Positions 36,365 through 45,865 of a stretch of DNA of 64,000 nt are shown in pieces; position 1 is the first letter of the stretch; each line of letters starts with the position of its first letter. The position numbers were made by a program, and so were the translations under genes. Under the pieces are notes generated by a model. The model had not been told where the DNA came from. It saw only the letters and a program-made list of their open reading frames with translations, and did not search any database. The stretch lies in NCBI RefSeq assembly GCF_016908395.1, contig NZ_JAFBDU010000001.1:1364001-1428000 (forward strand), written 5' to 3'. The DNA comes from Metabacillus crassostreae (GTDB lineage Bacteria > Bacillota > Bacilli > Bacillales > Bacillaceae).

Positions 36365-38119
36365 CTACCCTACTGTTGACTGTAAAACAGCCTTTTGATC
36401 TTGATATTGGATATCAAATATTCGTTTGTAATATCCTTCTCTCATAATTAATTCATCATGTGTTCCTCTTTCAACGATTGAACCGTTCTCAAGAACTAAT
36501 ATTTCATCTGCGTGCTTCAAAGAAGAAATACGATGAGCAATAATAAACGTTGTTCTTCCTCTCATTACTTCCTTTAATGCTTTTTGAATATTAAATTCTG
36601 TGGTCATATCAACAGCACTTGTAGAATCGTCTAAGATAAGTATGCTCGGATTCATACAGATAGCTCTTGCAATAGCAATTCTTTGTTTTTGACCACCTGA
36701 TAACCCAAGACCACGTTCACCTAGCATTGTGTCATACCCATTTGGCAATTCCATAATAAAGTCATGTGCTTGCGCTCTCTTCGCCGCCTCAATGATTGTT
36801 TCCATGGTAGAATCAGGACGTCCATAGGAAATATTATCTTTAATTGTTGAAGAAAATAAAAAAGACTCTTGTAAAACGACACCAACATTTGAGCGCAGTG
36901 TTTTTAATGGATAATCCTTAATATCTCTTCCATCTATGAATATTTGCCCGCTTGAAGGTTTGTAAAACCTTGTCATCAGTTGGGTTAAACTTGTTTTCCC
37001 GGAACCTGTAGCTCCAATTAAACCAATTGTTTTTCCAGCACCTACTTCAAATGAGATATCACTAAGCGCTAATGCATCTTCCTCTTGATAACGTAAGCTA
37101 ACAGTGTCAAAAGCTACATGTCCTTTGATATTGTTAATTGGAACTGTATTTTCTTGATCTCGAATGCTCTCGTCTGCTTCAAGGATCTCTAGTAATCTTT
37201 CACCAGAAGCCTTGGATTGTGAAAATAAATTAATAACAAATCCTAAGTGCATGATAGGCATCATTAAATACCAAACTAAACTAAAGAAGGCAACAAGCTC
37301 TCCAGGCTGCAAGCTTCCTCTGATAACAAGGACACTTCCATATGCAAGTAAAGCAACAACACAAATATTACCAATCAACTCCATAAGCGGGAAGAATTTT
37401 GCCCATATCCCTGAAGTAATTAGTGACTTTTCTTTATAACTGCCATTAGCTTGATTGAACTTAGAAATTTCAAAATCTTCTCTTGAAAGAGCCTTCACTG
37501 TCTGAATTCCACTTATATTTTCTTGTACATTTGTATTAAGTTTTCCAAAAGACTCACGTATGTTACGAAATGCCGGATGTACTCTTTTATCAAAATGATA
37601 GACAGCTACAGCTAAAAACGGTAACGCTGCAACTGTAACCAGAGTTAATGGTACTGAATAAATAAACATAACTGTAAGTGTTCCACATATTAATAGTAAA
37701 AAGCGAACAAGCTCTGAAAAACCAAATGATAAAAAGAAACGAAATCCTTCCACATCTGCTGTTAGCCTTGACATTAAATCTCCTGTTTTCGCATTATCAT
37801 AATACATAAAAGGTAATCGTTGTAACTTCTCATACAATGCATTTCGAAGTCGGTAAACAGAATTAATACCAAACATATCACCAAGATATTGATGGAAAAA
37901 TGCAGAGATAGCTTTAATGCCCATCAAAGAAAGAAACCCGATAACAATCCAAGGGATATATTCATATTGTTCCTTTAAAACAATCTCATCAATTGTGAGT
38001 TGCAATACGATAGGATATATGACGGTAATGGCCGTCATAAACAAAACAAAAAACAATGACCATAAAAAGTATTTTTTATACGGCCAATAAAAGCTTTTTA
38101 GCTTCTTAAAAGTATCCAT
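36365..38119 (-). CDS. yknU: Heterodimeric ABC exporter subunit YknU
   Basis: A 584-residue half-transporter with six N-terminal membrane helices (about residues 15-300) and a C-terminal ATPase domain. Walker A is GATGSGKTS and the signature is the canonical LSGGQKQR, but Walker B ends ILILDDSTSAVD with Asp in place of the catalytic Glu. Paired with YknV, one composite site keeps Glu plus LSGGQ and the other has Asp plus LSVGE. Gene order (upstream of moaD in B. subtilis, and here followed in direction by yknW and fru) supports the name. ATG with GGAGGAG upstream. Confidence 0.88.
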   Translation of the reverse strand: MDTFKKLKSFYWPYKKYFLWSLFFVLFMTAITVIYPIVLQLTIDEIVLKEQYEYIPWIVIGFLSLMGIKAISAFFHQYLGDMFGINSVYRLRNALYEKLQRLPFMYYDNAKTGDLMSRLTADVEGFRFFLSFGFSELVRFLLLICGTLTVMFIYSVPLTLVTVAALPFLAVAVYHFDKRVHPAFRNIRESFGKLNTNVQENISGIQTVKALSREDFEISKFNQANGSYKEKSLITSGIWAKFFPLMELIGNICVVALLAYGSVLVIRGSLQPGELVAFFSLVWYLMMPIMHLGFVINLFSQSKASGERLLEILEADESIRDQENTVPINNIKGHVAFDTVSLRYQEEDALALSDISFEVGAGKTIGLIGATGSGKTSLTQLMTRFYKPSSGQIFIDGRDIKDYPLKTLRSNVGVVLQESFLFSSTIKDNISYGRPDSTMETIIEAAKRAQAHDFIMELPNGYDTMLGERGLGLSGGQKQRIAIARAICMNPSILILDDSTSAVDMTTEFNIQKALKEVMRGRTTFIIAHRISSLKHADEILVLENGSIVERGTHDELIMREGYYKRIFDIQYQDQKAVLQSTVG

Positions 38120-38432
38120 ATTTTCTCCTCCAGGATTATATTCTAAAAATCATACTATCTATAAATATAACAGTATCTATATAAATATATCGGTATTCGA
38201 AATAATTTTCCATAATTGTGGTAAGGTTTTTTTAATTACAACTTTAGTCTTAGGTTTATCACCTTCCAACTAACTAAGACCTTTGTATGAATAAAATCAA
38301 AGATAGCACCTCAACTACTCCACAAATCGAAGTAAATCGCGATGCCAGATAATCTCCTTTAGTTAGGTCGAAACATACTTGTGATTACATACATAATCTA
38401 ATATTTAACACCATATCGGTAGATGAAAAGTT
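38120..38432. other. Intergenic, no gene seen
   Basis: About 310 bases between the yknU start and the end of the grpB-like pseudogene. It must contain the yknUV promoter. No ORF or recognised repeat. Confidence 0.5.
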
Positions 38433-39001
38433 TTATTTCCATTCACGATCCCTTTTTAATATTGCCTTAATATGATCTGACTTCGCACTTGCATATTCAT
38501 TTCCATTATTCCAATTACGAACTGAAAGCTCTTTTTTGATTCCTTCGTACTGGATACGATCCACATGAGATACTCTCAAGTAATCTCTAAATAGAATATG
38601 ATCGTACCACCAATTACTATGCAATGGGACAACGTGTATATGTGTCTTTCTGTGCTCATGATGAATATCAACCAAATTATCTGCTGTGATAATAGCTGAA
38701 TAACGATCTATACTGTTATCCTTTACCCCAATAAAAAAACGTCGAAAAGGAATTTCTTTGTTATAAGCTGATATATATATATGGTTTATCAGTTAGTTTC
38801 TTCGCTACAACATCTAATAATTTTTCATCACTTATTCCAATTATCATATCAATAATTGGCTTTGCTGATAAACCCTCTATAGAAGTGCTTCCAATATGTT
38901 CAATCACGAGAACTAGATCACCGATAATACTATATAATTTCTTTTTTTCTTTTAGAAAAAACATTGGCCAGTCTTTTTTATTCAGTCAAGTTAATCTTCA
39001 A
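38433..39001 (-). pseudogene. GrpB/UPF0157-family nucleotidyltransferase-like protein, frameshifted twice
   Basis: Three pieces of one GrpB-like protein lie in order in different frames. A TTG at 38999-39001 with GGAG upstream opens LKINLTE; one missing base in the A-run then shifts the frame to KKDWPMFFLKEKKKLYSIIG and EHIGSTSIEGLSAKPIID. A second shift lies in a TA dinucleotide run near 38772-38782, after which AYNKEIPFRRFF and DIHHEHRKTHIHVVPLHSNW continue to the stop. The complete product would be about 190 residues, near the usual family length, so nothing large is lost. Sequencing error in the two simple repeats is the main alternative. Confidence 0.8.
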
Positions 39002-39240
39002 TTTAATGTTCTCCTTCTAAACTTGTCTATAGTGAATACATCTAAATTAAAGAGTTTTTCACACTACAAGTATTTTTTTATGGTTTCCTCGTAAATGTTG
39101 ACTTTTCTGAAGAAATTATTTCGCAAAATTTTTTGTTATATACCGAAGTGTAAAGCATCTTAATAGAAAGCTCTTTCAACCAAAATATCAACATAATAAT
39201 AATCAAAAATCTGAATATATGAAAGATTGGAGAGGCAACT

Positions 39241-39618
39241 ATGTTTAAACAATTTCTTCGCTTTGCAGTAAGAGGAAATGTTATTGATTTAGCTGTAGGA
39301 GTTATCATTGGGACTGCATTCGGTAAGATTGTAACATCGTTAGTTGATGACCTAGTTATGCCAATCATAGGTATTGCCCTTGGTGGTATTAATTTAAAGG
39401 AGTTTTCATTTACTTTTAAGGATTCATCTATACAGTATGGTTCATTTTTGCAAACTGTTTTAGATTTTATCATCATCACATATAGTATCTTTTTCTTTGT
39501 CCAACTCTTCTATAAATTAAGGAAAATAGATCATGATAAACCAATAGGCCAAACCAAAACAAATAGTGAACTTTTATTAGAGGAAATACGAGATCTATTG
39601 AAAGAGAAGCGAAAATGA
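39241..39618 (+). CDS. mscL: Large-conductance mechanosensitive channel MscL
   Basis: A 125-residue pentameric channel subunit that opens under extreme membrane tension to release solutes on hypo-osmotic shock. It shows the N-terminal amphipathic helix (MFKQFLRFAVRGNVIDLAVG), the pore helix with its Gly pattern (GVIIGTAFGKIVTSLVDDLV), a periplasmic loop, a second helix and a cytoplasmic charged helix ending LLEEIRDLLKEKRK. ATG with GGAG upstream. Confidence 0.96.
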   Translation: MFKQFLRFAVRGNVIDLAVGVIIGTAFGKIVTSLVDDLVMPIIGIALGGINLKEFSFTFKDSSIQYGSFLQTVLDFIIITYSIFFFVQLFYKLRKIDHDKPIGQTKTNSELLLEEIRDLLKEKRK

Positions 39619-39779
39619 ATAGTATACTTTAAAATATTACTATATCCTTATATTGATCATTTTCTTAGAATCAACTTGGTTATAATGAAATACTTTTAAA
39701 CAAGTCTTTTTATTTTATTTAATTTCATTGATTCGTTATATTAGAATAGAACATATCCAAATTTTGAAAGGTGAGGAAT

Positions 39780-40787
39780 ATGCAAAAACAAATATTACTT
39801 AAAAACAGACCCATAGGAACACCTACACATAATGACTTTGAAGTTGTTGAAACAAGCATTGGAACACCCTCAAATGGAGAAATTCTTGTCAAAACTGTTT
39901 ATATCTCTGTCGATCCATATCTACGCGGGAGAATGAATGATACGAAATCATATATCCCTCCTTTTCAATTAAATGATGTTATTTCTAGTGGTGTTATTGG
40001 ACAAGTGATCGAATCAAAATCAAATTTATTTAAAAAGAACGATTTCGTCCTTGGATCACTTGGTTGGCAGGAATATAGCATAATAAAGGAAAATACAGTT
40101 CGCAAAATTAACCCAAACATAGCACCAGTGTCAACTTACCTTAGTGTATTAGGCATGACTGGGTTAACAGCTTATTTTGGTTTATTAGATATCGGTAAGC
40201 CTAAAGAAGGTGAAACAGTTGTTGTATCAGGTGCTGCTGGTGCGGTCGGATCAATCGTTGGTCAAATCGCGAAAATTAAGGGCTGCCGCGTTGTTGGTAT
40301 TGCTGGATCAGAAGATAAAGTGAATTTACTAGTAAATGATTTTGGATTTGATGAAGCAATTAATTATCATACTGAAGATGTTGCTGTTGCCCTTCAAAAG
40401 GCATGTCCAGATGGTATTGATGTATACTTTGAAAATGTTGGAGGAACAATTTCGGATGCTATTTTTCCTCTTCTAAATAATTTTGCAAGAATTCCAGTTT
40501 GTGGTGCTATCTCATCTTACAATAATACCACTGAAGATATAGGTCCACGAGTTCAAACACATCTAATAAAGACTAGCACGTTAATGCAAGGATTTACTGT
40601 TGGAAATTATTCTGATCGATTTGAAGAAGGAATTCAAGAATTAGCAGGATGGTTAAAAGATGACAAATTAAAATATAAAGAAACAATCACGGTTGGTTTT
40701 GACCAAACAATTAATGCTTTCTTAGACCTTTTCAAAGGAGTCAATATTGGCAAATCACTAGTAAAGGTAGCTGAGATTGAAAAATAA
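39780..40787 (+). CDS. NADP-dependent medium-chain oxidoreductase (YfmJ/CurA type)
   Basis: A 335-residue zinc-independent member of the MDR superfamily, close to leukotriene B4 12-hydroxydehydrogenase, CurA and B. subtilis YfmJ, which reduce alkenal or alkenone double bonds with NADPH. The nucleotide-binding motif is VVSGAAGAVGSIVGQIAKI (about residues 150-168) and DVYFENVGG follows near 217. No structural-zinc cysteines. The open frame reaches a GTG at 39771, but GAAAGG at 39765-39770 fits the ATG at 39780 better. Monocistronic with a shared terminator downstream. Natural substrate unknown. Confidence 0.87.
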   Translation: MQKQILLKNRPIGTPTHNDFEVVETSIGTPSNGEILVKTVYISVDPYLRGRMNDTKSYIPPFQLNDVISSGVIGQVIESKSNLFKKNDFVLGSLGWQEYSIIKENTVRKINPNIAPVSTYLSVLGMTGLTAYFGLLDIGKPKEGETVVVSGAAGAVGSIVGQIAKIKGCRVVGIAGSEDKVNLLVNDFGFDEAINYHTEDVAVALQKACPDGIDVYFENVGGTISDAIFPLLNNFARIPVCGAISSYNNTTEDIGPRVQTHLIKTSTLMQGFTVGNYSDRFEEGIQELAGWLKDDKLKYKETITVGFDQTINAFLDLFKGVNIGKSLVKVAEIEK

Positions 40788-40850
40788 TATCCTTCTTTTG
40801 ATAAAGAAAGAACAAGGTACGTTGATCTAAGACCTAAAAAGAAAACATAG

Positions 40851-40883
40851 AAAAACGATTGATTTATTGTCAATCGTTTTTCT
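40851..40883. terminator. Bidirectional terminator
   Basis: AAAAACGATTGA and TCAATCGTTTTT flank a short loop, so it can serve the oxidoreductase gene on one side and the convergent anchored-protein gene on the other. Confidence 0.88.
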
Positions 40884-40890
40884 ATTACTC

Positions 40891-41439
40891 TTAAACACCT
40901 TTATAGCTTGTTACACCAAACGTATCATCCTCAGAATATCCATTAAAATAAATATCTAAGTCATGAAATAAGCGGTGAAGTTTTATCATCGCATCACGGT
41001 CATCAGAATCTATTACTTTTTTTGCAGTATTTTCAATAGTTAAAAAATCTTCATAAAGCATTTTATCTTTCACTTCAATATCTTTGAAGATAGACACAAT
41101 ATGTAACGCCTTTTCCTGTTGTTTCCTATAATCAGCTGTATGTACACGCCCCCAGCATAACGTTTCATTGTAAAATTCATGTAATTCAATTATAAAATCA
41201 TGACCATTTTCATATTCGGTTGTTGAAAAAACGACAACATCTTTTGATGCTGGAACATTAATAACATCAGTGGAAACATCCTCATTAATGTCTATATCAC
41301 TTTTCTCTATTGCTTTTTTGGGATCTTTCTCAAAGACTTTTGTTGATGTCATATAGTCCAAACCCTTATAACTAGCTATTATTAATATAAATAGAATTAA
41401 TAATATACCTATAACTATTTTTGCTTTTTTATATTTCAT
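40891..41439 (-). CDS. Membrane-anchored protein of unknown function
   Basis: A 182-residue protein with a basic start and one hydrophobic helix (residues 6-25) without a clear cleavage site, then an extracellular, largely helical, acidic domain. There is a single Cys in the domain (NETLCWGR) and no lipobox. Not recognised. ATG with GGGAGGT upstream. It stands alone between two terminators. Confidence 0.65.
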   Translation of the reverse strand: MKYKKAKIVIGILLILFILIIASYKGLDYMTSTKVFEKDPKKAIEKSDIDINEDVSTDVINVPASKDVVVFSTTEYENGHDFIIELHEFYNETLCWGRVHTADYRKQQEKALHIVSIFKDIEVKDKMLYEDFLTIENTAKKVIDSDDRDAMIKLHRLFHDLDIYFNGYSEDDTFGVTSYKGV

Positions 41440-41595
41440 AGTACCTCCCTTATTAAAAGTTTATATAAAAAACCATATTTATGTAAATTATACCAGTAGA
41501 CTACCTGGGAAAAGGTGATAGTACGTAAAATAGAGGCTCTTTTCATTACTACCTATAAAAATATTTAAAAAGCAACAAAGTATTAGAAAGGAACC

Positions 41596-41645
41596 AATAA
41601 AAAGAAGCTAATTAAGTTAGATATAAATATTAACTCAATTAGCTA
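41596..41645 (-). terminator. Terminator of the chemoreceptor gene
   Basis: On the minus strand AGCTAATTGAGTTA pairs with TAACTTAATTAGCT, followed by TCTTTTTATT. Confidence 0.85.
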
Positions 41646-41658
41646 TTTTAATTATTGG

Positions 41659-43689
41659 TTAAACTTTAAATTGTTCAATTAATGATTGCAGCTCTTCTGC
41701 CATTCCTGTAAGAGCTTTAGCTGCCGAATTAATCTCTTCCATTGATGCTAGTTGTTCTTCAGTTGTTGCTGCTACCTCTTCAGATGTTGCTAAGCTCTCT
41801 TTTGCAATGATTGATAATTCATTCGCAGATGCACTTACCTCTTGTACCGCAGCAGACATTTGTTGAACTGTTGCTGTAACTTCTTCAATTTGTGGAGTCA
41901 TTTGATTCATTCTATTCATGATAAAACCAAATTTCTCTGATGTTTCCGTTGAGATTACCAGACCCTCTTCAGCATTTTTAGATACTTTACTCATAATATC
42001 AACTGATTTATTTGTATCTTCTTGAACACTTTTAATCAGCAAGGCAATTTGGCCTGCAGATTGTTGAGATTGTTCAGCTAATTTTCTAACCTCATCTGCA
42101 ACAACAGCAAATCCTTTACCATGCTCTCCAGCTCTTGCTGCTTCTATAGCAGCATTTAATGCTAAAAGGTTTGTTTGATCAGCAATCTGTGAAATCGCAT
42201 CCAGAATTTTCCCAATTTCATTTGATCGTTCTGAAAGAGATTGTATTACTTTGTTAGATTCTAAAACAGAAGAATGAATAAACTTCATTTGTTCTAGATT
42301 ATTTTTTACATATTTTTCGCCTTCTATAGCTTCAAGCGCAGTTTCTTGCGCCATATCAGACACCTGTGTTGAGCTACTCGATATATTTAAGATTCCTTGC
42401 AGTACTTCTTCTAATGAAGAATTATTTGCTTCTATCTTAGCAGTTTGATTTTCTGCACCACTTGCAACTTGTTGAACAGCTGCAGAAACTTGCTGAGTAC
42501 CAGCTGTTGTTTGATTCGCACTTGCAATAAGCTCTTCAGAAGAAGCACTTACACGCTCTGAAGAAGTTTGCAAGCTCAAAATCACAGAGCGTAAATTATT
42601 TACCATTCTTTGAAAGCTCTTTGATAACTGACCTATTTCATCTCCTGAAGATACATCTATTTCTTCTGTTAAGTCTCCATCACTAATTCTTTCTGCAGAG
42701 ACAACAAGTGCACGAATTGGTAGTAAGATCGTTCTGATAATAATAAAGACAACAAGCCCACCTATAATAAGAAAGCTAATAATAACAGTTAATGTTTTTA
42801 TAAAAATACTTTCAGCAGCCTTAGAGAATTCCTTTGAATACATTGTACCTGCTATTTTCCATCCTGTAGCTTCATTTGTAGTAAATTGCATTTCTTTGTC
42901 TGCACCATCAAATTCATATAAAAAATGACCATTGTCACTTTCAAATAGATTACTAATCCATTTTCCAGTTTCTTTTTGTCCTTGTTTTGTAGGATGAACA
43001 AGATACGTTTCTGTGTTGTCTATTATTGTTACATAGCCTTCATCGCCCACTTTTACTTGTTCTGTTAGCTGACTTAATGCAGCAATATTTATGTCTACTG
43101 CAATAACACCTGATCGATCATCTAAAGTTTTTGCAATAGTAACAGAAGTTTCATTTGTACTTGCATCTATATAAGGATCTGTGATGATCACTTCTCCTTT
43201 TCTTTCCATTGCTAATTCATACCATGGTCGATTGGTTGGATCATAATCATCAGGTAATTGAGTATACGGAGCAATAATCATGTCTCCCTCTGCTGTACCA
43301 ATATAAATAGTCTGTGCCTCGGTCTTTGTTTGAATATACTGATTAAATTTCGCTACTATATTTCTTTTGTCTTCTTCAGTAATTGTTGTATTAGGAGTTT
43401 TGGCAGATTGTGCAAAATAGTTTATATCTTCTTGTATTGGCTCTAGTTGTGTATTTAGAGAAGTATTTATTAATTGAACACTTTCTCTAGCAGTTTGCAA
43501 CATGCTTTTTTCAATTTCCGTTTTGGCAGACTGATAAGATATAAGTCCAATTGATATGCTAGGCAACAATAAAACAACAGCAAATGCAATAATTAGTTTC
43601 ATCCTTATGGTTAATTTTTTGTTTAAACCAATTAAGTTGTTAAAATGGTTTCTAATAGCTTTCAAAGCTTTTTTCCATCTACTGTTCAT
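41659..43689 (-). CDS. Methyl-accepting chemotaxis protein (dCache type)
   Basis: A 676-residue transmembrane chemoreceptor. After a basic N-terminus come membrane helix 1 (about residues 30-52), an extracellular double-Cache ligand domain (to about 290; motifs such as RPWYELA and [11 protein letters not shown]), membrane helix 2, a HAMP domain (about 320-375) and a long cytoplasmic signalling coiled coil with the highly conserved tip ([20 protein letters not shown], and [16 protein letters not shown]). Ser/Glu/Gln-rich flanks hold methylation sites. It resembles B. subtilis McpA/McpB/TlpA; ligand unknown. GGAGGAG before the ATG at 43689 rules out the in-frame TTG at 43704. Confidence 0.93.
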   Translation of the reverse strand: MNSRWKKALKAIRNHFNNLIGLNKKLTIRMKLIIAFAVVLLLPSISIGLISYQSAKTEIEKSMLQTARESVQLINTSLNTQLEPIQEDINYFAQSAKTPNTTITEEDKRNIVAKFNQYIQTKTEAQTIYIGTAEGDMIIAPYTQLPDDYDPTNRPWYELAMERKGEVIITDPYIDASTNETSVTIAKTLDDRSGVIAVDINIAALSQLTEQVKVGDEGYVTIIDNTETYLVHPTKQGQKETGKWISNLFESDNGHFLYEFDGADKEMQFTTNEATGWKIAGTMYSKEFSKAAESIFIKTLTVIISFLIIGGLVVFIIIRTILLPIRALVVSAERISDGDLTEEIDVSSGDEIGQLSKSFQRMVNNLRSVILSLQTSSERVSASSEELIASANQTTAGTQQVSAAVQQVASGAENQTAKIEANNSSLEEVLQGILNISSSSTQVSDMAQETALEAIEGEKYVKNNLEQMKFIHSSVLESNKVIQSLSERSNEIGKILDAISQIADQTNLLALNAAIEAARAGEHGKGFAVVADEVRKLAEQSQQSAGQIALLIKSVQEDTNKSVDIMSKVSKNAEEGLVISTETSEKFGFIMNRMNQMTPQIEEVTATVQQMSAAVQEVSASANELSIIAKESLATSEEVAATTEEQLASMEEINSAAKALTGMAEELQSLIEQFKV

Positions 43690-44129
43690 TAATTTCTCCT
43701 CCAAGGTGCTCTTTCTTTAATTTCTTTTTAAATTTGTTTATGTAACCTAAAGATGGCCGCCAAAACATATTTACATAATTAGACACCAGTACATTATTAA
43801 TGAGCGTTATCTAGGTACTAGTTACTACTCAGCCACATAACATTTTAGTCATAAAAACCAAACAAACTTACAAATACCATAACGTATAACAATTCATGCT
43901 GAAGCTAGGTTAGATAAATCAAATTAAATATGTAAAGCGTTAGTCCTATTTTACTACTTATACAACTAAATTAAAATAACTTATTTTATATTCAAAATTT
44001 TCAGGAAACCTTAATAATTGGATACATAATGCTCAAAAACATTAAATTTTATTTTACTAAGAAAATTTACACATTAAAAAATACACATATTCCCATTACG
44101 AAACATGCGCATATTTAATATGATATCTT
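43690..44129. other. Intergenic, no gene seen
   Basis: About 440 AT-rich bases upstream of the chemoreceptor gene. I looked for a sigma-D promoter (TAAA, GCCGATAT) and found no good match, and no ORF or hairpin with T-tract. Confidence 0.5.
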
Positions 44130-44825
44130 TTATCCTTTTGCAATTTCCTCGTAAAGATCTTTCAAGGATTCACACCCGATATCTTTCAATTTTTTTACGT
44201 AGCGACTCCATAACTCTGCTGTTAATTTGGCATCATATAGCGCATGATGCCTTCCAAATATAGGAATACCATTATACTCACAACACTCATCAAGTGTAAC
44301 TAGTTTACATCCAGGATCTGCCATTCTATATAAAAAAGACATATCAACAAGACGATGTTTAAAAGGTGCACGATATAACTTCCAAGAAGCGTGTTGCAGG
44401 AAGTTTTTTTCATGATTAGCATGATGTGCGACAAGTGTGAAATCTTCAACAAAACGGAAAAATTGAAACAAAACTTCTGATAATGGTGGAGCATCTTTTA
44501 GATCTTCATTTGATAAACCTGTTAAAGATGTGATTTCATCTTTTAATGGTTTCTCACATTTAACTAATGAATAAAAACTATCTTCTTCTTTAATTACTTC
44601 ACCTTTTACTTTAATCGCACCAATTGATATGATTTGATCTCCTTGATCAGGATAAAAACCAGTTGTTTCAATATCAAAAACAATTACATTTAAATCAGAA
44701 AGTGGGATATTTAATGTTTCTTCAACACGCATCTCCCTTTGTAACTGTCGCAAATAGGCGACTTGTTGCTGACTTTGTGAAGCACCTAATTTACCTTTCA
44801 TGAAGAAAAATGGGTCTAATGTCAT
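44130..44825 (-). CDS. DEDDh 3'-5' exonuclease (DnaQ/PolC-epsilon-like)
   Basis: A 231-residue exonuclease of the DnaQ family. The first acidic pair of the active site is in VFDIETTG (about residues 50-57), a second region is VAHHANHEKNF and the catalytic His/Asp are in GRHHALYDAKLTAELW. It starts with an ATG that overlaps the upstream stop codon as ATGA, with AAAGGGTG six bases before; the in-frame GTG at 44834 is not needed. It is the third gene of the amt-DUF294-exonuclease operon. Whether it trims DNA, RNA or a nucleotide signal is unknown. Confidence 0.85.
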   Translation of the reverse strand: MTLDPFFFMKGKLGASQSQQQVAYLRQLQREMRVEETLNIPLSDLNVIVFDIETTGFYPDQGDQIISIGAIKVKGEVIKEEDSFYSLVKCEKPLKDEITSLTGLSNEDLKDAPPLSEVLFQFFRFVEDFTLVAHHANHEKNFLQHASWKLYRAPFKHRLVDMSFLYRMADPGCKLVTLDECCEYNGIPIFGRHHALYDAKLTAELWSRYVKKLKDIGCESLKDLYEEIAKG

Positions 44826-45811
44826 CGAAAACACCCTTTATCGATTATCCTTTGTACAAATTGATGCAACTTCTTCCCATCCCTTAAAATATCCTTGATC
44901 TCTCTTTTTTCTTGTTTAGTTAATTTTTTCACATTCAGATAATGAACATCATCATATGCTTCTGCATTTGAATACAATAGAGATCTGTATTTCAGTAATT
45001 TATCAAAGTTATCTCTATAGTGTGAAAGTTCATTATAGCAACTATTAATTTCACATAGCTTATTTATCCTCTGTAATGTAGAAGTTTCATTTAAACCTTC
45101 TTTTATAGCTAAAAGTCTAATAGCGTTAACATATGGTAAGAAAGCTGTTTTTTTCAAATCAATACAACCCTCGTATTGTCCTATAGGCTCAACATATATT
45201 TGACCGAGTGGCCCCACCGAATTTTTAATATGCTGAATATTATCCATGAAACGTTGCAGTAATTCTTTGTTATTATTTAAATAGTCAAATATAGTACACT
45301 TTAAATCAGTTATTAAAGGATTATCTCCTAGTATACTTCTTGAATCATAGAAAATTTGCAAATATCGAATAGATTCCCAACTTTTATCATCCATCCAATT
45401 TATAAGTTGTTTTTTCCATTCAGTTAATGATTTACACCATAATGGATTAGAGCTCATAACTTTTCCTTCACAAAATGGATAACCAATTTCATTGAGACCT
45501 TTGGAAAGCTCATCTCCTAGCTTCTTAAAATAATTAAGTGCATGTTCAGAATCCTCTTTATATACAATTCCATGATCTTGATCACTGATAAGACCTTGTT
45601 CATTTCGTCCTCCACTCCCCATAACAAACCATGAGTAGTCACAAGGGGGACGACCAGTTTCTTTTTCAAGGTGAAAGAGTGCTAGCTTGCTAGCACTCTT
45701 CATCATTTGGTCATGAAATTCGTTTAATTTTTGAGTATCTAACTCATATTGATGAATATAGGTCTCTTTATATTTTTTAATAGAATGATAAGAATCGAAA
45801 TCATCTTGCAT
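44822..45811 (-). CDS. DUF294-type nucleotidyltransferase-like protein
   Basis: A 329-residue cytoplasmic protein with the nucleotidyltransferase signature GSGGRNEQGLISDQDHG: GSG (about residues 65-67) followed by the catalytic DQD pair (Asp77, Asp79). A DUF294 C-terminal helical domain (about 185-320) follows. The family resembles the GlnD uridylyltransferase core that modifies PII, but without GlnD's HD and ACT domains; CBS and cyclic-nucleotide modules found in other members are also absent. Start ATG at 45811 has GAGGAAGTG upstream. It lies 50 bases after amt and couples by ATGA to the exonuclease. A nitrogen-signalling role is inferred from context only. Confidence 0.8.
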   Translation of the reverse strand: MQDDFDSYHSIKKYKETYIHQYELDTQKLNEFHDQMMKSASKLALFHLEKETGRPPCDYSWFVMGSGGRNEQGLISDQDHGIVYKEDSEHALNYFKKLGDELSKGLNEIGYPFCEGKVMSSNPLWCKSLTEWKKQLINWMDDKSWESIRYLQIFYDSRSILGDNPLITDLKCTIFDYLNNNKELLQRFMDNIQHIKNSVGPLGQIYVEPIGQYEGCIDLKKTAFLPYVNAIRLLAIKEGLNETSTLQRINKLCEINSCYNELSHYRDNFDKLLKYRSLLYSNAEAYDDVHYLNVKKLTKQEKREIKDILRDGKKLHQFVQRIIDKGCFR

Positions 45812-45865
45812 GAAAGACACTTCCTCACATTTCTTCAAAATGAGCGTTCTAGACCATGCATTTGA

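Noticed and set aside
39078-39479. 133-codon minus-strand frame opposite mscL
   Set aside because: Antisense shadow of the certain mscL gene, no ribosome binding site.
43740-43790. Possible sigma-D promoter of the chemoreceptor gene
   Set aside because: TAAA followed by GCCATCTT at 12-13 bases fits neither the spacing nor the GCCGATAT box well.
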